In this document: positions 6,693 to 15,241 of the stretch, piece after piece
Numbering within the stretch: position 1 is the stretch's first letter
Layout of the letters: every line of letters begins with the position of its first letter
Assembly (NCBI GenBank): GCA_937898885.1
Contig: CALDKD010000076.1
Coordinates: 1 to 17,342, forward strand
Direction of reading: 5' to 3'
Length of the DNA stretch: 17,342 nt
Origin: an uncultured Bacteroidales bacterium
Lineage (GTDB): Bacteria > Bacteroidota > Bacteroidia > Bacteroidales > Bacteroidaceae
The notes under the pieces: model-generated
Told to the model about the DNA's origin: nothing
The model's database searches: none
What the model saw: only the letters and a program-made list of their open reading frames with translations
Program-made: the position numbers and the translations under genes

Positions 6693-7480
6693 ATCAGTGA
6701 TGTCTGTTCCGGGTTGTCCTTATCGCGGGTCAACGCGGTGGTGATACCTATTATTACAAGCATTATCAGAGACAGGGCGGCACCGTAATTCATAGTATCG
6801 CTCATCATTATATTGTCCTGAATAATTGATCCGAACAGACGCTTCGTGTTAAGAGTGAGAATCTCCGATATGGCGAATGTTGAGATTGTGGGCAGGAAAA
6901 CCATAAGTATTCCGCTTATGATGCCCGGTACGGACAAAGGCAGGATCACACGCGTGAAGGTTTGAAGACGTGTGGCTCCAAGGTCTCTGGCCGCCTCAAG
7001 GTATGATTTGTCTATCTTCTGAATAGAGTTGTAGATAGGGTAAATCATAAAAGGCAGGAAATCGTAGCTCAGACCGAATATGAGTGCTCCCTCACCCAGG
7101 GTAATGTGGACAAAGTCGAAGAGCGCCACAGTGGCTAGTGAGCGCATCAGTATGTTGATCCACATAGGAAGTATAAAGAGCATCACAAGCGCCTTGCCTC
7201 TGGTCAATTCAGAATTACTCAGAATATAGGCTGCCGGATATCCCACCAGGATACATACGACTGTGGTGATAAGGGCAATGCCAATGGAGTATATGAATGT
7301 GTTAAGAGTCTCCGATTGGGTCCCGAATTTCGCGAAATTGGCTAATGTGAAACCTCCGCTATAGTTGCGGAAGGCATACACTGCAATCAAGATAAGCGGA
7401 ATAACCACAAAAAATGCAAGAAACAGGGCATACGGAGCAGCCCAGTTGCTGCGTTTCATCAAAGCCGCCGGGGTCTTCAT
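6689..7480 (-). CDS. potB: Spermidine/putrescine ABC transporter permease PotB
   Basis: This is the first membrane subunit of the polyamine importer. It has 263 residues and about six membrane helices. The EAA loop is at about residues 162-181 (Glu-Ala-Ala-Arg-Asp-Leu-Gly-Ala, ending Ile-Leu-Pro). Leu-Pro-Met-Trp-Ile-Asn and the Tyr-Pro-Ile-Tyr-Asn-Ser segment before the loop are family-typical. I use the ATG at 7480, which gives a one-base TGATG junction with the potA stop. A GTG directly before it (7483) would give a four-base overlap and one more residue. It overlaps potC by four bases, so A, B and C are translationally coupled. Confidence 0.93.
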   Translation of the reverse strand: MKTPAALMKRSNWAAPYALFLAFFVVIPLILIAVYAFRNYSGGFTLANFAKFGTQSETLNTFIYSIGIALITTVVCILVGYPAAYILSNSELTRGKALVMLFILPMWINILMRSLATVALFDFVHITLGEGALIFGLSYDFLPFMIYPIYNSIQKIDKSYLEAARDLGATRLQTFTRVILPLSVPGIISGILMVFLPTISTFAISEILTLNTKRLFGSIIQDNIMMSDTMNYGAALSLIMLVIIGITTALTRDKDNPEQTSLI

Positions 7481-9012
7481 CACTCTGCAGTCTTAGGTGT
7501 TATGATAATGTTCTCTGGCAGAATGCGGATTCCGACAATGTCACCGTTGTCCCACTGCTCGTCAGTGTGAACCTGCAACTCATCACCGTTGTCGGCAGTG
7601 ACCGTAAGGTGATAGTAATTGCCCTTGTACAGAATGAATGTGACTGTACCGGCTGCGGCACCCTCGTCGGTGTAGTCCATAAGCTCAATGTTGGGGTAGC
7701 TATCCCCTGTGTCATCTGAAAGCTTGATATTACGGTTGCTCACCTTGACGCTCACCTCTGTTCCGGCTGGCAGGTCCTGTGGCAGGCATTCGAATGTGCC
7801 TCCAAGGAATGATACGTGAGTGCTGTCCTCAATGACTCCGTTGAAGTTGTTGGGGTCGCTGTTCTTGTGCATGACGTGGAAATCGAACGGCTTGATGATG
7901 AGGCTGACCTCTGTGCCGGCCTCGAATTTATTATAGTCCTGCACAAGCAGCTCGTAACCCTTCTCCGTGATTACAGTCATCTCATAATGCACACCCTTGA
8001 ATATGCAGGACTGAACCACACCGTTAATCTGGGCGGAGTCGTTCCGTGCCATAATGTAGATGTCCTCAGGACGTATCACGACATCTACGTGCTCGTTCGG
8101 AGCGAATCCCTTGTCAACGCACTCGAACTCCTGATACATGGTGAGTACGTGGAAATCGCTCTTCATTATTCCGTTCAGGATGTTGCTGTCGCCGATGAAG
8201 TCTGCCACGAACGGGTTTATCGGCTCATTGTAGATGTCGTCAGGCTTGCCAATCTGCTGCACCTTGCCATTGTTCATCACCACGATGGTGTCGCTCAGTG
8301 TAAGCGCCTCCTCCTGGTCGTGGGTAACGTAGATGAAGGTAATGCCAAGCTGCTTGTGCATCTGCTTAAGCTCCATCTGCATATCCTTGCGCATCTTAAG
8401 GTCCAGGGCAGCCAGTGGCTCGTCCAGAAGAAGAACCTGCGGCTTGTTGACTATGGCGCGGGCAATGGCCACACGCTGCTGCTGTCCTCCTGACAGTGAT
8501 TCAACGTCACGTTCCTCGTAATCGGTAAGGCCTACAATCTTGAGCACGCGACGTACTTGTCTCTCAATCTCATCCTCTTTGACCTTCTTGAGCTTGAGGC
8601 CGAATGCGATGTTCTCAAATACATTCAAATGCGGGAAAAGCGCGTAACGCTGGAATACAGTATTGGTAGGGCGCTTGTGTGGCGGTATGGTCGTTATGTC
8701 CTGTCCGTTCATCCTTACCGCTCCGCTGTCGGTCGTGGTGAGGCCTGACAGAATACGCAATAGTGTGGTTTTTCCGCAACCGGACGGACCAAGGATGGTG
8801 ACGAACTCACCTTTCTTGACAAAAAGACTTACATCATCGAGTACCTGCTTGTCGCCGAACCACTTGGATATGTGGTCTATCTCAATGATGTAAGTCCCTT
8901 CGTTATTATTACAGTTATTTACTCCCAAGGGGATAGGGATGTCCGGCGGACGCTGTGTGCAGTCCTTGCCTGTGAGGCTCTCTGCCGGGGTGCTGTTTGG
9001 CCTTGCGCTCAT
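7480..9012 (-). CDS. potA: Spermidine/putrescine ABC transporter ATPase PotA, with extended C-terminus
   Basis: This is the ATP-hydrolysing subunit of the polyamine importer. The nucleotide-binding domain is complete (numbering from the ATG at 9012): Walker A Gly-Pro-Ser-Gly-Cys-Gly-Lys-Thr at 75-82, Q-loop Gln near 121, signature Leu-Ser-Gly-Gly-Gln at 173-177, Walker B with Leu-Asp-Glu-Pro at 196-199, and H-loop His231. The C-terminal regulatory part is longer than usual: 510 residues against about 370-380 for E. coli PotA. It contains a TOBE-like unit at about 332-380, then two further stretches of similar pattern, the last at about 455-505. The first 40 residues are an unstructured, Pro/Ser/Asn-rich extension. 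I chose ATG 9012 over the TTG at 9087, which lies upstream of the predicted transcription start. Related Fe3+ or sulfate importer ATPases are less likely given the PotB/C/D neighbours. Confidence 0.92.
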   Translation of the reverse strand: MSARPNSTPAESLTGKDCTQRPPDIPIPLGVNNCNNNEGTYIIEIDHISKWFGDKQVLDDVSLFVKKGEFVTILGPSGCGKTTLLRILSGLTTTDSGAVRMNGQDITTIPPHKRPTNTVFQRYALFPHLNVFENIAFGLKLKKVKEDEIERQVRRVLKIVGLTDYEERDVESLSGGQQQRVAIARAIVNKPQVLLLDEPLAALDLKMRKDMQMELKQMHKQLGITFIYVTHDQEEALTLSDTIVVMNNGKVQQIGKPDDIYNEPINPFVADFIGDSNILNGIMKSDFHVLTMYQEFECVDKGFAPNEHVDVVIRPEDIYIMARNDSAQINGVVQSCIFKGVHYEMTVITEKGYELLVQDYNKFEAGTEVSLIIKPFDFHVMHKNSDPNNFNGVIEDSTHVSFLGGTFECLPQDLPAGTEVSVKVSNRNIKLSDDTGDSYPNIELMDYTDEGAAAGTVTFILYKGNYYHLTVTADNGDELQVHTDEQWDNGDIVGIRILPENIIITPKTAE

Positions 9013-9054
9013 TTCCTTTGAATGATTTGATAAAGTGTTGTCTGAATCGGGGTG

Positions 9055-9087
9055 CAAAGTTAGTTTTTTTGTAATTTTGGGGCACAA
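9055..9087 (-). promoter_or_regulatory. Promoter of the pot block
   Basis: On the minus strand TAACTTTG (9062-9055) is a perfect -7 box. A TTG 22 bases further upstream (9087-9085) is a slightly wide -33 element. Transcription would start near 9048, giving a leader of about 35 bases before the potA ATG. The element lies almost back to back with the candidate mfd -7 box. Confidence 0.5.
9072..9079 (+). promoter_or_regulatory. Candidate -7 box of mfd
   Basis: TAATTTTG fits TAnnTTTG and lies 66 bases before the mfd ATG. No TTG is found at the normal -33 distance, so the assignment is tentative. The sequence around it is very AT-rich, with long T and A runs, and it overlaps the promoter region of the divergent pot block. 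Confidence 0.35.
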
Positions 9088-9145
9088 AAAACAACGTTTT
9101 TTTTAGTGGCGATTTAAAATTTACGCCGGAAGGACTCAGGGACTT

Positions 9146-12100
9146 ATGGAAATATCGGAACTGGGGCGTTTGCTCGCCCGTCATCCGGGCAGGAGGGCAT
9201 TCCTGCAAAAGAGTGAGGGAAAGACATCTGGCACTGTTTTTCTCAATGGCTTACGTGCCTCATCCGCATCACTTTTCTTCAGTACTCTTATAGGACGGGA
9301 TGATTTCAACAGACCCATTCTCTTCATTCTCAACGACCGTGAGGAAGCCGCCTATTTCTATCATGACCTGACTCAGATTCTAGGTGAGAATTCAGTGATG
9401 TTTTTCCCGTCGTCATACCGACGGGCAGTGCGGTTCGGTCAGAAAGACAGTGCAAGCGAGATATTACGTACGGAGGTCCTGAACACACTGGCGTCGTCGC
9501 GTAATGCCACAGACGGCAATACACCCTGCCCGGTAGTCGTGACGTCGCCCGACGCACTTGCCGAGATGGTTGTATCGGAGGAGAGACTCGGCGAGCTTTC
9601 CATTTGTATTAGAAAAGGTGAGTCATACGACCGCGATGAGCTTCAGGACCGTCTGTTCGATATGGGGTTCGAGCACGTTGACTACGTTTACGAGCCGGGA
9701 CAATATGCGTTGAGGGGCAGCATATTGGATATATACTCATTCTCTTCTGAGAACCCGTGCAGGATTGACTTTTTCGGGGATGAGGTGGACAGCATCCGCG
9801 AGTTTCAGGTTGACAGCCAGTTGTCAACATCGAATATTGACAGTGTGGTGGTAGTGCCCGAGCTTGGCGTTTCGTCCGAAGGAGATTACGTCACGCTTCT
9901 TGATTTCATTCCATCGGACTCTGTCATCGTGGGCAAGAATCTGGAGCTGGCCGCAGGTCTGCTGGACAATATCATTAACGATATGGGCGACTCAGACAGC
10001 GTGTCGGCCAGAATGAGAATGATAGATGCCGCAAAAGATGCGGATGCCACGGCAGATACCGATATGCCGAAGCTTATGAGCGGATCAGTGTTCCGCCAGA
10101 AGACAGACGGATTCCTGAAGGTTGAGTTTGGCTCCAAGCCATCTGAGAGACTGGAGTTTACAGTCAACTTCAACGTCACAATGCAGCCGCTGTTCCATAA
10201 GAATTTCGATATGGTTGCAGAGACTCTGACATCGTACCTGGGAAAAGGGTATCACATATATATATTATCTGACAGTGCCAAACAGTGTGAGCGCCTGAAT
10301 GCGATATTTACCGACAGGGGCGATAATATACCTTTCACAGCTGTTGACCATACACTGCACGAGGGCTTCACAGACGATACGCTCCATATCTGCTGCTTTA
10401 CGGACCATCAGATTTTTGACCGGTACCATAAGTACAGTCTGGCCAGCGACAAGACGCGCAACGGAAAGGTTGCTCTTACTTTGAAGGAACTCTCGGAGTT
10501 TGAGATGGGAGATTACGTTGTGCATATGGACTATGGCATAGGTCGTTTCGGAGGGCTTGTCAAGGAGAACGTCAACGGTGTGCCGCAGGAGAAAGTAAAG
10601 ATAATATATCGCAACAACGATGTGGCTCTGGTCTCAATCCATGCCCTTCACAAATTGTCAAAATACAAAGGCAAGGAAGGCGAGCCTCCGCGTGTCAGCT
10701 CATTGGGCACCGGCGCGTGGGAGAATATGAAGGAACGCACCAAGGGCAAGATCAAGGATATAGCGCGCGACCTTATAAAACTGTATGCCAAACGACTGGA
10801 GGAGAAGGGCTTCGCCTATAGTCCGGACAGCTTTATGCAGACAGAGCTTGAGGCCAGCTTTATGTACGAGGACACGCCAGACCAGCTCAAGGCCACCATT
10901 GATGTGAAATCCGATATGGAGAGCAGCCGTCCTATGGACCGTCTGGTCTGTGGTGATGTGGGTTTCGGCAAGACCGAGGTGGCTGTAAGGGCCGCTTTCA
11001 AGGCTGTGGCCGACAACAAGCAGGTGGCTGTACTTGTTCCAACTACTATTCTGGCATTTCAGCACTATCAGACATTCGCCGAGCGCTTGAGGGATTTCCC
11101 CTGCAAGGTGGAGTACCTGAGCCGTGCCCGCACTCAGAAACAGATAAACGGAATATTGGAAGGACTTGCCGACGGCAGTATCGACATAGTAGTGGGAACA
11201 CACAAACTGATAGGCAAGACGGTCAGGTTCAAGGATCTTGGCCTGCTTATCATAGACGAGGAGCAGAAATTCGGCGTATCTGTAAAGGAAAAGCTGAAGG
11301 CTATGAAGGTTAATGTGGATACCCTGACCCTGACAGCTACGCCTATTCCGCGTACATTGCAGTTCTCCCTGATGGGTGCCCGCGACCTCTCCATTATCCA
11401 GACCCCGCCGCCAAACCGTTATCCTATACAGACCGAGGTGCACGTTTTCAGCGCAGACCTCATCCGCGAGGCTGTAAACTTTGAGATGAGCCGCAACGGT
11501 CAGGTGTTCCTTGTGAATAACCGTATCTCAGGCTTGCAGGAGTTGAAAGACCTGATTGAGCGCGAGGTGCCTGATGTCAGAGTCTGCATAGGCCATGGCC
11601 AGATGGAGCCGGAGGAGCTTGAGAAAATCCTGCTGGGATTCGTCAACTATGATTTTGATGTGTTGATAGCTACATCCATCATAGAGAACGGCATTGACAT
11701 TCCAAATGTGAATACCATCATAATAAATCACGCGCAGAACTTCGGACTGAGCGACCTGCATCAGATGCGCGGGCGTGTGGGAAGAAGCAACCGCAAGGCG
11801 TTCTGCTATCTGCTGGCACCGCCATTGAGCGTGCTGCCCTCTACTACAAGACGCAGGCTGGAGGCCATTGAGAACTTCAGCGACCTTGGAAGCGGCATCC
11901 AGCTGGCGCTTCAGGACCTTGACATCCGTGGCGCGGGTAATCTGCTTGGAGCAGAGCAGAGCGGTTTCATTGCCGACCTTGGTTACGAGACATATCAGAA
12001 AATACTGAAGGAGGCCGTGCGCGAGTTGAAGGCCGATGAGTTCTCCGACCTGTTCAGCAATGCCGGCACATCAGGAGGGCAGTCTTCCGACAGTGAGCTG

Positions 12101-12571
12101 TCTGCGAGCCTGTTCGTTGATGAGTGTACCATTGAGACAGATATGCAGATTCTTTTCCCTGCTACATTTGTTCCGAACGGCAGCGAGCGTATATCATTGT
12201 ACCGTGAGCTTGACGGTATGGAGAATGAGAATGAGCTTGCACAGTACCGTGTCCGTCTGAAAGACCGTTTCGGCGATATTCCAGAGGAGGCAGAGGAGCT
12301 TATCCGTATGGTATCGCTCCGCCGTCGCGCCAAAGACCTGGGAATAGAGAGGATATTCCTGAAAGGTGGCAATATGGCTCTTTTCTTTGTGAGCAATCCC
12401 GACAGCGCGTATTATGAGAGCGCGGTCTTCGGCAGTGTGCTTAATTATGCTATGGCTCATCCGGATACCTGCCGCATACGCGAGCAGAATGACAAGCGGA
12501 GCATATTGATAAGCGGAATAGACAGTGTAAAGGCTGGGGTAGAGGTGCTTCGCAGCATCAGCGTGTCGTAG
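9146..12571 (+). CDS. mfd: Transcription-repair coupling factor Mfd
   Basis: Mfd is a DNA translocase that removes RNA polymerase stalled at lesions and recruits UvrA for nucleotide excision repair. The 1141-residue protein shows the full domain order. The UvrB-like N-terminal module is at about 1-340. The RNA-polymerase-interacting domain starts near 450 (Gly-Asp-Tyr-Val-Val-His, then Gly-Ile-Gly-Arg-Phe). The two RecG-like motor lobes follow, with Walker A Gly-Phe-Gly-Lys-Thr near 605-610, the DEEQ box near 704-707, Thr-Ala-Thr-Pro-Ile-Pro-Arg-Thr, and Gln-Met-Arg-Gly-Arg-Val-Gly-Arg near 873-880. The translocation motif lies at about 908-940 and the C-terminal D7 autoinhibitory domain follows. 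All helicase motifs are intact. It is monocistronic in appearance: divergent from potA and followed by a separate promoter for the next gene. Confidence 0.97.
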   Translation: MEISELGRLLARHPGRRAFLQKSEGKTSGTVFLNGLRASSASLFFSTLIGRDDFNRPILFILNDREEAAYFYHDLTQILGENSVMFFPSSYRRAVRFGQKDSASEILRTEVLNTLASSRNATDGNTPCPVVVTSPDALAEMVVSEERLGELSICIRKGESYDRDELQDRLFDMGFEHVDYVYEPGQYALRGSILDIYSFSSENPCRIDFFGDEVDSIREFQVDSQLSTSNIDSVVVVPELGVSSEGDYVTLLDFIPSDSVIVGKNLELAAGLLDNIINDMGDSDSVSARMRMIDAAKDADATADTDMPKLMSGSVFRQKTDGFLKVEFGSKPSERLEFTVNFNVTMQPLFHKNFDMVAETLTSYLGKGYHIYILSDSAKQCERLNAIFTDRGDNIPFTAVDHTLHEGFTDDTLHICCFTDHQIFDRYHKYSLASDKTRNGKVALTLKELSEFEMGDYVVHMDYGIGRFGGLVKENVNGVPQEKVKIIYRNNDVALVSIHALHKLSKYKGKEGEPPRVSSLGTGAWENMKERTKGKIKDIARDLIKLYAKRLEEKGFAYSPDSFMQTELEASFMYEDTPDQLKATIDVKSDMESSRPMDRLVCGDVGFGKTEVAVRAAFKAVADNKQVAVLVPTTILAFQHYQTFAERLRDFPCKVEYLSRARTQKQINGILEGLADGSIDIVVGTHKLIGKTVRFKDLGLLIIDEEQKFGVSVKEKLKAMKVNVDTLTLTATPIPRTLQFSLMGARDLSIIQTPPPNRYPIQTEVHVFSADLIREAVNFEMSRNGQVFLVNNRISGLQELKDLIEREVPDVRVCIGHGQMEPEELEKILLGFVNYDFDVLIATSIIENGIDIPNVNTIIINHAQNFGLSDLHQMRGRVGRSNRKAFCYLLAPPLSVLPSTTRRRLEAIENFSDLGSGIQLALQDLDIRGAGNLLGAEQSGFIADLGYETYQKILKEAVRELKADEFSDLFSNAGTSGGQSSDSELSASLFVDECTIETDMQILFPATFVPNGSERISLYRELDGMENENELAQYRVRLKDRFGDIPEEAEELIRMVSLRRRAKDLGIERIFLKGGNMALFFVSNPDSAYYESAVFGSVLNYAMAHPDTCRIREQNDKRSILISGIDSVKAGVEVLRSISVS

Positions 12572-12602
12572 CATAAATCTTCATGCACAATTGCCGGCAG
12601 AG

Positions 12603-12633
12603 TTGCGCGTATGGGGAATTTAGTATAAATTTG
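12603..12633 (+). promoter_or_regulatory. Strong Bacteroidota-type promoter for the marC-family gene
   Basis: TTG (12603-12605), a 20-base spacer and TAAATTTG (12626-12633) make a near-ideal -33/-7 pair in the 80-base gap after mfd. The predicted start near 12638-12641 leaves a leader of only about 12 bases before the ATG at 12652. The leader end is A-rich, as is common at Bacteroidota starts. Confidence 0.7.
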
Positions 12634-12651
12634 CAGTAAAAATTCAACGAT

Positions 12652-13242
12652 ATGTTTGCATCTTTTGATTTTCTGGAGGTATTGAGCTCATTTATAATAA
12701 TGTTCGCCATAATTGACGCCTTGGGCGCCACACCAATTATATTGTCATTGCGTGACAAAGGCAAGGAGGTGAAGTCTTTACGTGCCACAGTCCTGGCTGG
12801 TGTGATATTGCTGGGCTTTTTCTATCTTGGCGATCTGGTGCTGAGACTCTTCAATGTAGATATTCAGTCATTCGCTGTGGCGGGAGCCATACTGCTTTTC
12901 CTGCTTGCTATGGAAATGCTGCTCGATGTGGAGTTTTTCAAATATGCGGGCCCTACGCCCGACGCCACAATAGTACCTTTGGTGTTCCCGTTGCTGGCCG
13001 GTGCCGGCGCCATAACCACACTTATCTCACTGAAGGCCGAGTATGCCGATATCAACATCGTCTGTGGCCTGTTGCTGAATCTTGTATGGGTGTATGTGGT
13101 ACTGAAGCTTACAGACCAGGTGCGTCGCATCTTCGGAAAGACCGGCATCTATGTGATGAAGAAATTCTTCGGAGTGATTCTGCTGGCAATGGCTGTACGC
13201 CTGTTTACCGCAAATCTGCACGCGCTTATAGGACAGTTCTAA
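12652..13242 (+). CDS. MarC-family integral membrane protein
   Basis: This 196-residue protein has six hydrophobic helices and belongs to the MarC/YchE/YhgN family (UPF0056). Family marks: the first helix carrying Ile-Asp-Ala-Leu-Gly-Ala-Thr-Pro-Ile (in place of the common Asp-Pro-Xaa-Gly-Xaa-Xaa-Pro), the Gly-Ala-Ile-Leu-Leu-Phe segment in helix three, and Val-Pro-Leu-Val-Phe-Pro-Leu-Leu-Ala-Gly-Ala-Gly-Ala-Ile in the middle, which corresponds to the conserved P-L-(A/T)-P-L-(I/L)-A-G-P-G-(A/S) region. The biochemical role of this family is unknown; despite the name, involvement in multiple antibiotic resistance has not held up. Length is normal (about 190-220). It has its own promoter, and its stop codon overlaps that of convergent apbE. 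Confidence 0.9.
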   Translation: MFASFDFLEVLSSFIIMFAIIDALGATPIILSLRDKGKEVKSLRATVLAGVILLGFFYLGDLVLRLFNVDIQSFAVAGAILLFLLAMEMLLDVEFFKYAGPTPDATIVPLVFPLLAGAGAITTLISLKAEYADINIVCGLLLNLVWVYVVLKLTDQVRRIFGKTGIYVMKKFFGVILLAMAVRLFTANLHALIGQF

Positions 13243-14258
13243 TTCAGTCCTGTAAGGTCTATTGATTCCAAGCCGCTTTCTGTAGCTACAATAAGGTACG
13301 CCTTGAGCTCAGGCGTGCGGCTCACCAATGCTGTAGCGCTGTCTGCGCCCATAACCATAAACGATGTGGCGAATGCGTCGGCCGTGGCGCAATCCTTGGC
13401 TATGACCGTCGCGGAGAGCAGACTGTGGCTTACCGGACGGCAACTCTTAGGGTCAATAGTGTGCGCGTATCTGACACCATCCTTCTCGTAGAAATTCCTG
13501 TAATTGCCCGATGTGGCCATAGCGCAGTCCGTAAGGTGGAGAATAGTGTTCAGACTGTTGCCCGATGCCGGCATATCCTCGTTCGGATTACTTACTCCGA
13601 TACTCCAGTCAAGACCTTTGGCATTCTTTCCCTTTACAACAACCTCGCCTCCAATCTCAACCATATAGTCGGTAATTCCCTCAGCGCTCAACGCTTCAGC
13701 CACAGCATCGCATCCGTAACCTTTGGCAATGGCGCTGCAGTCCAGCATTATGCGCCCGTCATCCTTTACAATGCGCCCGTCCTGCTCGCGTACCATAGTG
13801 TAGCCTATTATCTGCCGTAGGCTGTCTATCGTACTGTCCGTGATGTTTTCCGAATTCTTGAAACCGAAACCCCAGGCATTCACCGCAGGCGCCACCGTTA
13901 TGTCGAATGCGCCGTCCGTCCTTTCCGATATGGACTGTGCCAGACGGAAAACCTTTATGAACGATGTATCGGCTGCGGCATTGACAGGCTCGTTGTGGTT
14001 GATTCGCGATATGGTGGAACTGTCATTGAACATGGACAGGGCGTTGTCAACCCTCTTCATGGCAGCCTCAATCTCAGGCCTGAGGTCTCTGCCATAACGG
14101 TACGTTATCTTGTATGTGGTACCAAAGACAAACCCCTGGGTTGTCTGATAAACCTGCTGCTTTCTGCTCTTGCTCAATATCACTATGCTGCCAACTATTA
14201 GTAGTAGCAGAAACGGTAAATGCCAGGGCTTGATGCGCCTGCCTGTAGTGGATGACAT
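13239..14258 (-). CDS. apbE: FAD:protein FMN transferase (ApbE)
   Basis: ApbE attaches FMN from FAD to a Ser/Thr of exported flavoproteins such as NqrB/NqrC or RnfG/RnfD. Visible motifs: Ser-Met-Phe-Asn-Asp-Ser-Ser-Thr-Ile-Ser-Arg-Ile-Asn at 75-87, Gly-Ala-Phe-Asp-Ile-Thr-Val-Ala-Pro at 116-124, the FAD-binding Ala-Ile-Ala-Lys-Gly-Tyr at 176-181, Glu-Ile-Gly-Gly-Glu at 201-205, His-Thr-Ile-Asp-Pro at 266-270, and the Mg-binding Asp-Ala-Phe-Ala-Thr at 294-298. A single N-terminal helix (about 12-29) with no lipobox Cys suggests a membrane-tethered periplasmic enzyme. At 339 residues the length is normal. It is the third gene of a minus-strand trio, 25 bases after the glycosyltransferase. No target flavoprotein gene is in the window, so its substrate lies elsewhere. 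Confidence 0.94.
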   Translation of the reverse strand: MSSTTGRRIKPWHLPFLLLLIVGSIVILSKSRKQQVYQTTQGFVFGTTYKITYRYGRDLRPEIEAAMKRVDNALSMFNDSSTISRINHNEPVNAAADTSFIKVFRLAQSISERTDGAFDITVAPAVNAWGFGFKNSENITDSTIDSLRQIIGYTMVREQDGRIVKDDGRIMLDCSAIAKGYGCDAVAEALSAEGITDYMVEIGGEVVVKGKNAKGLDWSIGVSNPNEDMPASGNSLNTILHLTDCAMATSGNYRNFYEKDGVRYAHTIDPKSCRPVSHSLLSATVIAKDCATADAFATSFMVMGADSATALVSRTPELKAYLIVATESGLESIDLTGLN

Positions 14259-14283
14259 TGGTTCTTCTGATGATGGTATGTTG

Positions 14284-15240
14284 TCAGTTCAGCTCCTCCT
14301 TGATCTTGTAGTCGTTGCGCTGCTGTGAGCTGCGGCTTATCTGCTCACCCAGGAATCCTGTCAGGAACAGCATCGTTCCAAGTATCATACCGGTAAGCGT
14401 GATGTAGAAATACGGGTTGTCTGTAACCAGACGCGCCGGGATGCCGTGGGCAAGTGATATCAGCTTGCTGGCTCCAAGAATGACTATGGCAATGAACGAT
14501 ATTATGAACATCAACGAGCCAAGCAGGCCGAAGAAGTGCATAGGCTGCTTGCCGAACTTGTTGAGGAACCAGAGTGACATCAGGTCAAGATAACCGTTCA
14601 CAAAACGGTTCAGACCGAATTTAGTAACGCCATACTTGCGGGCCTGATGGTGTACCACCTTCTCGCCAATCTTGCCGAAACCGGCGTTCTTGGCCAGATA
14701 GGGGATGTAGCGGTGCATCTCACCATACACCTCAATGTTCTTGACAACCTCCTTGCGGTATGCCTTCAGGCCACAGTTCATATCGTGAAGCTGTATGCCG
14801 GTAACCTTGCGTGCGGTCCAATTGTAAATCTTTGAGGGTATGTTCTTGCTGAGCTTGCCGTCGTAACGCTTCTTTTTCCAGCCTGACACAAGGTCATAAC
14901 CCTCCTCGCGTATCATACGGACCATCTCCGGCACCTCCTCTGGGCTGTCCTGAAGGTCAGCGTCCATAGTGACGACAATGTCGCCCTGGGCACGTGCGAA
15001 TCCGCAGAACAGGGCAGGGGACTTACCGTAGTTACGGCGGAACCTCACACCGCAGACCTTGTCTGGATTGCTCTGACGTAGTTGCTCTATTATGTTCCAG
15101 GATCTGTCTGTACTGCCGTCGTCAACGAAGAGAACCTGATAGCTCAGGTTGTTCTCGTTCATAACGCGCTCAATCCAGGAATAGAGCTCCGGAAGTGATT
15201 CCTCCTCGTTGTAAAGCGGTACTATTATGGTTAAGTCCAT
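14284..15240 (-). CDS. GT2 glycosyltransferase with two C-terminal membrane helices (GtrB/ArnC type)
   Basis: This 318-residue enzyme of the polyisoprenyl-phosphate glycosyltransferase type charges a polyprenyl phosphate with a sugar at the inner face of the cytoplasmic membrane. Motifs: Pro-Leu-Tyr-Asn-Glu-Glu-Glu-Ser near the N-terminus, Asp-Asp-Gly-Ser at 40-43, Asp-Ala-Asp-Leu-Gln-Asp at 93-98 (metal binding), and Asp-Met-Asn-Cys-Gly-Leu-Lys at 153-159. Two membrane helices at about 234-258 and 276-298 match GtrB and ArnC (about 310-325 residues). It starts one base after the DUF4199 gene, so the pair is coupled, and apbE follows after 25 bases. It differs clearly from the compact, helix-less GT2 at 3805-4542, so the window holds two separate lipid-linked sugar synthases. 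The sugar cannot be read from the sequence. Confidence 0.9.
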   Translation of the reverse strand: MDLTIIVPLYNEEESLPELYSWIERVMNENNLSYQVLFVDDGSTDRSWNIIEQLRQSNPDKVCGVRFRRNYGKSPALFCGFARAQGDIVVTMDADLQDSPEEVPEMVRMIREEGYDLVSGWKKKRYDGKLSKNIPSKIYNWTARKVTGIQLHDMNCGLKAYRKEVVKNIEVYGEMHRYIPYLAKNAGFGKIGEKVVHHQARKYGVTKFGLNRFVNGYLDLMSLWFLNKFGKQPMHFFGLLGSLMFIISFIAIVILGASKLISLAHGIPARLVTDNPYFYITLTGMILGTMLFLTGFLGEQISRSSQQRNDYKIKEELN

Positions 15241-15241
15241 A

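Noticed and set aside
9013..9087. TTG start that would lengthen PotA by 25 residues
   Set aside because: The added stretch lies across the -7 box and upstream of the predicted transcript start. The ATG at 9012 suffices.
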